From Actinopolyspora erythraea (lineage in GTDB: Bacteria; Actinomycetota; Actinomycetes; Mycobacteriales; Pseudonocardiaceae): a stretch of DNA of 64,000 nt. The stretch lies in NCBI RefSeq assembly GCF_002263515.1, contig NZ_CP022752.1, positions 2,356,001 through 2,420,000 of the forward strand. The letters are read 5' to 3'. A program made the translations under genes and the position numbers. The first letter of the stretch is position 1. Each line of letters begins with the position of its first letter. Shown here one piece after another: positions 61,793-64,000 of the stretch. Below the pieces are notes generated by a model. The model worked only from the letters and a program-made list of their open reading frames with translations, had not been told where the DNA came from and searched no databases.

Positions 61793-63204
61793 ACCAGCTC
61801 TCGATCCTCGACGAGGCCACCCGGCTGCGGGGCCAACTGCCCGACGGGTTCCGCGACGGCATCGTCGAGTCCCTGCACAACGACGCCGCCCGCATCACCG
61901 ACAGCAGCGTCACCGAACGCGGTGAAAGCGGCAGACCCACCCTCGACCGGCTGCTCGACGGGGCGCTGACCCACCGCGTGTGGGGATTCGTGGTGATGGG
62001 TCTCCTGTTCTTCGCGGTGTTCTGGTTCACCATCTCCGGCGCGGCCGGGCCATCGGGCCTGCTGTCACGTCTGCTGGTCGACTACGGTCACGGTCAACTC
62101 CACGCACTGGTGGCCCCGCTGCACGCCCCCCAGTGGGTGACCGGCTTGTTGCTGGACGGGGTGTACCTGTCCACCGCCTGGGTGGTGGCGGTGATGCTGC
62201 CCCCCATGGCCATCTTCTTTCCGCTGTTCACACTGCTGGAGGACTTCGGCTATCTCCCCAGGGTGGCGTTCAACCTCGACCGGTTGTTCGCCAAAGCCGG
62301 TGCCCACGGCAAGCAGTCCCTGTCGATGATGATGGGCTACGGCTGCAACGCGGCGGGCGTGACCGCCACCAGAATCATCGACAGCCGCCGGGAACGGCTG
62401 ATCGCCATCGTCACCAACAACTTCAGCATCTGCAACGGACGCTGGCCAACCCTCATCCTGATGGGAACGATCTTCATCGGCGCGGTCGCCCCGCCCGCGC
62501 TGGCGGGAGTGGTCGCCGCGGCCAGTGTGGTCACCGTGGCCTTCCTGGGTGTGCTGGTCACCCTGCTGGTCTCCTGGGGGCTGTCGAGAACCGTGCTGCG
62601 GGGACACAGTTCGACCTACTCCCTGGAACTGCCCCCCTACCGCCCCCCGAAGGTGTGGCGCACCCTCTACACCAGCCTCATCGACCGCACTCTGAAGGTG
62701 CTGCGCCGCGCGGTGGTCATGGCGGCACCGGCGGGAGCGCTCGTCTGGATCATCAGCAACGTCACCGTCGCCGACGCGAGCATCGCCGCTCACCTGGTCA
62801 ACGCACTCGAACCGCTGGGTTGGCTGCTCGGCCTCAACGGCGTCATCCTGCTGGCCTACCTGGTGGCCATCCCCGCCAACGAGATCATCATCCCCACCAT
62901 CCTGATGCTGACGCTGACCCTGGGGCCCAACCTGTTCGGCGCCCAGCAGGGCGTGATGCTCGAACTCGGCACCGCCCAGACCCACACGGTGCTGGTCCAG
63001 GCCGGTGGATGGACGCTGCTGACCGCGGTGAACCTGATGCTGTTCAGCCTGCTGCACAATCCCTGCAGCACCACCATCCTCACCATCTGGAACGAGACGA
63101 GAAGCCTGAAGTGGACCGCGGTGGCCACCTTGCTGCCGATCGCGCTGGGATTTCTGGTCACCGGTGTGACCGCCACCGTCGCACGTCTGGCTGGATGGGC
63201 ATGA
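61789..63204 (+). CDS. feoB: FeoB membrane half (separate polypeptide)
   Basis: A 471-residue protein with about eight to ten helices corresponding to the C-terminal two thirds of FeoB. The two gate motifs are present: SICNGRWPT near residue 213 and NPCSTTILTIWNET near residue 425, each with its cysteine. MMMGYGCNAAGVTATRII is the usual FeoB stretch before gate one. Translation is coupled to the GTPase half. The two must assemble to make a Fe(II) transporter. Confidence 0.93.
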   Translation: MNQLSILDEATRLRGQLPDGFRDGIVESLHNDAARITDSSVTERGESGRPTLDRLLDGALTHRVWGFVVMGLLFFAVFWFTISGAAGPSGLLSRLLVDYGHGQLHALVAPLHAPQWVTGLLLDGVYLSTAWVVAVMLPPMAIFFPLFTLLEDFGYLPRVAFNLDRLFAKAGAHGKQSLSMMMGYGCNAAGVTATRIIDSRRERLIAIVTNNFSICNGRWPTLILMGTIFIGAVAPPALAGVVAAASVVTVAFLGVLVTLLVSWGLSRTVLRGHSSTYSLELPPYRPPKVWRTLYTSLIDRTLKVLRRAVVMAAPAGALVWIISNVTVADASIAAHLVNALEPLGWLLGLNGVILLAYLVAIPANEIIIPTILMLTLTLGPNLFGAQQGVMLELGTAQTHTVLVQAGGWTLLTAVNLMLFSLLHNPCSTTILTIWNETRSLKWTAVATLLPIALGFLVTGVTATVARLAGWA

Positions 63205-63263
63205 CCTCGGCACGGTGAGCCCCGGTGCGCGGCCGCTCCTCGAACCCCGCCGGTTCCGGCGTC

Positions 63264-63914
63264 TCACCGCGGCACGGTACGAGCGGGAAAGAGCTCGTGG
63301 TGGAAACGATGGGCCATCACGTCGGCGATGCTCAGCACAGGCACCTCGTGGTCGGCGGCGAACCGCCTGGACTCGTGTGAATCGAGCAGCCCGCCGTGCT
63401 CGTCGAGCATGGCGCAGACCGCGGCCACGGGCGACAGTCCAGCCAGCCGCACGAGGTCCACGCCCGCTTCGGCCGCCTCGGCCCGTTCGAGGACGCCGTG
63501 CTCGGCGGTGCGCACCGGGACGACGTGTCCCGGGCGGATCAGATCGCGCGGATGTCCCTCGGGGGAGGCCAGCGTGCGCATCGTCAGCGCCCTGTCGTGA
63601 CCGCTGATGCCGGTCGTGGTGCCTTCGCTGGCGTCCACCGAGACGGCGAACGAGGTGGCGGTCGTGCTGTGGTAGCCGAACATCGGCGGGATGTGCAGGG
63701 CGTCGAGGCGTTCCGCCGTGGTGGCCGCCAACACGAAACCACTGGTGTGCCGGATCATCCAGCCGAGCTGGCTACCACTGGCCTTGCTTCCGGCCAGCAC
63801 GAGATGACCGCCGTCACCGGCCGTGTCCACGACGACCGGACGTCCCGCCACCAGAGCCACGAGGGCTTCCAACACAACGGTTTCCGAGTTTCCTATCGCA
63901 TACGACGTCGACAT
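63264..63914 (-). CDS. DHBP synthase (RibB)-like protein with degenerate active site
   Basis: A 216-residue protein collinear with 3,4-dihydroxy-2-butanone-4-phosphate synthase of riboflavin synthesis: WMIRHTSGFV, FAVSVDASEGTTTGISGHDRALT, DLIRPGHVVPV, EAAEAGVDLVRLAGL. But the metal-binding RENEGD loop reads AGDGGH and the catalytic Glu of the CE(I/L)M motif is Ala (VCAML). It is therefore probably not a normal RibB; perhaps a paralogue with another role. No other rib genes are near. ATG 63914 was chosen as the best family start. Confidence 0.82.
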   Translation of the reverse strand: MSTSYAIGNSETVVLEALVALVAGRPVVVDTAGDGGHLVLAGSKASGSQLGWMIRHTSGFVLAATTAERLDALHIPPMFGYHSTTATSFAVSVDASEGTTTGISGHDRALTMRTLASPEGHPRDLIRPGHVVPVRTAEHGVLERAEAAEAGVDLVRLAGLSPVAAVCAMLDEHGGLLDSHESRRFAADHEVPVLSIADVMAHRFHHELFPARTVPR

Positions 63915-64000
63915 GGTTGTTCCTCGAAGTTGGTGTTTTCGGAAAACTCCGGACAGCGACACGTGGCCGGGAATCAGGCCCGCGAACGGGTTCCTGGCCA

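Overview
The window is 64 kb of very GC-rich DNA (roughly 70 %) with many GTG/TTG starts, Shine-Dalgarno sites of the GGAGG type, Tat signals and LacI/ArsR/MerR regulators. It looks like the chromosome of a filamentous actinomycete, plausibly Pseudonocardiales or Actinopolysporales; I cannot name the genus. No rRNA, tRNA or CRISPR array was seen.

1-15 kb is mostly ordinary chromosome: malate dehydrogenase, a fused EndoQ-type nuclease/UvrD helicase, an NmrA-like reductase, a GNAT acetyltransferase, a dihydrofolate-reductase-family pseudogene, HrpB, and a LysR / alpha-beta hydrolase / bicupin dioxygenase operon. 15-24 kb is a run of small regulator-plus-effector units: a MerR/DUF6194 pair; an XRE-cupin regulator divergent from an EamA exporter and a PaiB-like flavoprotein, with four 21-bp direct repeats in the shared promoter; a blaA-blaB // blaL beta-lactamase locus of the Streptomyces cacaoi type; and a CmtR-type metal sensor with a CDF exporter.

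24.6-31.2 kb is a mobile-element graveyard. A decayed Tn3-family transposon (37-bp terminal inverted repeats, 5-bp target duplication TACTG) sits inside a decayed tyrosine-recombinase gene. It carries remnants of a transposase, a phosphotransferase-like gene and a serine resolvase, plus two apparently intact secreted-protein genes. Next to it is a divergent coiled-coil protein/tyrosine recombinase pair with a palindromic intergenic site, resembling the TnpT/TnpS resolution module of Tn4651-like transposons.

33-49 kb is a plant-polysaccharide region: a secreted GH3, a LacI regulator, a Tat-exported LamG-GH127 enzyme with a homopolymer frameshift, a secreted GH12 endoglucanase, a large Tat-exported GH3 and a second LacI regulator, with LacI/CebR-like palindromes upstream of the enzyme genes. 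A KmtR-type sensor with a His-rich CDF exporter interrupts it. 49-64 kb holds a methyltransferase with a Fur/Zur-like box over its promoter, hydrolases, an XRE regulator, DUF1062, a secreted NPP1-like protein, CsaA, an MFS pump, a truncated polyprenyl synthase, a GT39-like membrane glycosyltransferase, a feoA-feoB operon with FeoB split into GTPase and membrane halves, and a RibB-like protein with degenerate catalytic motifs.
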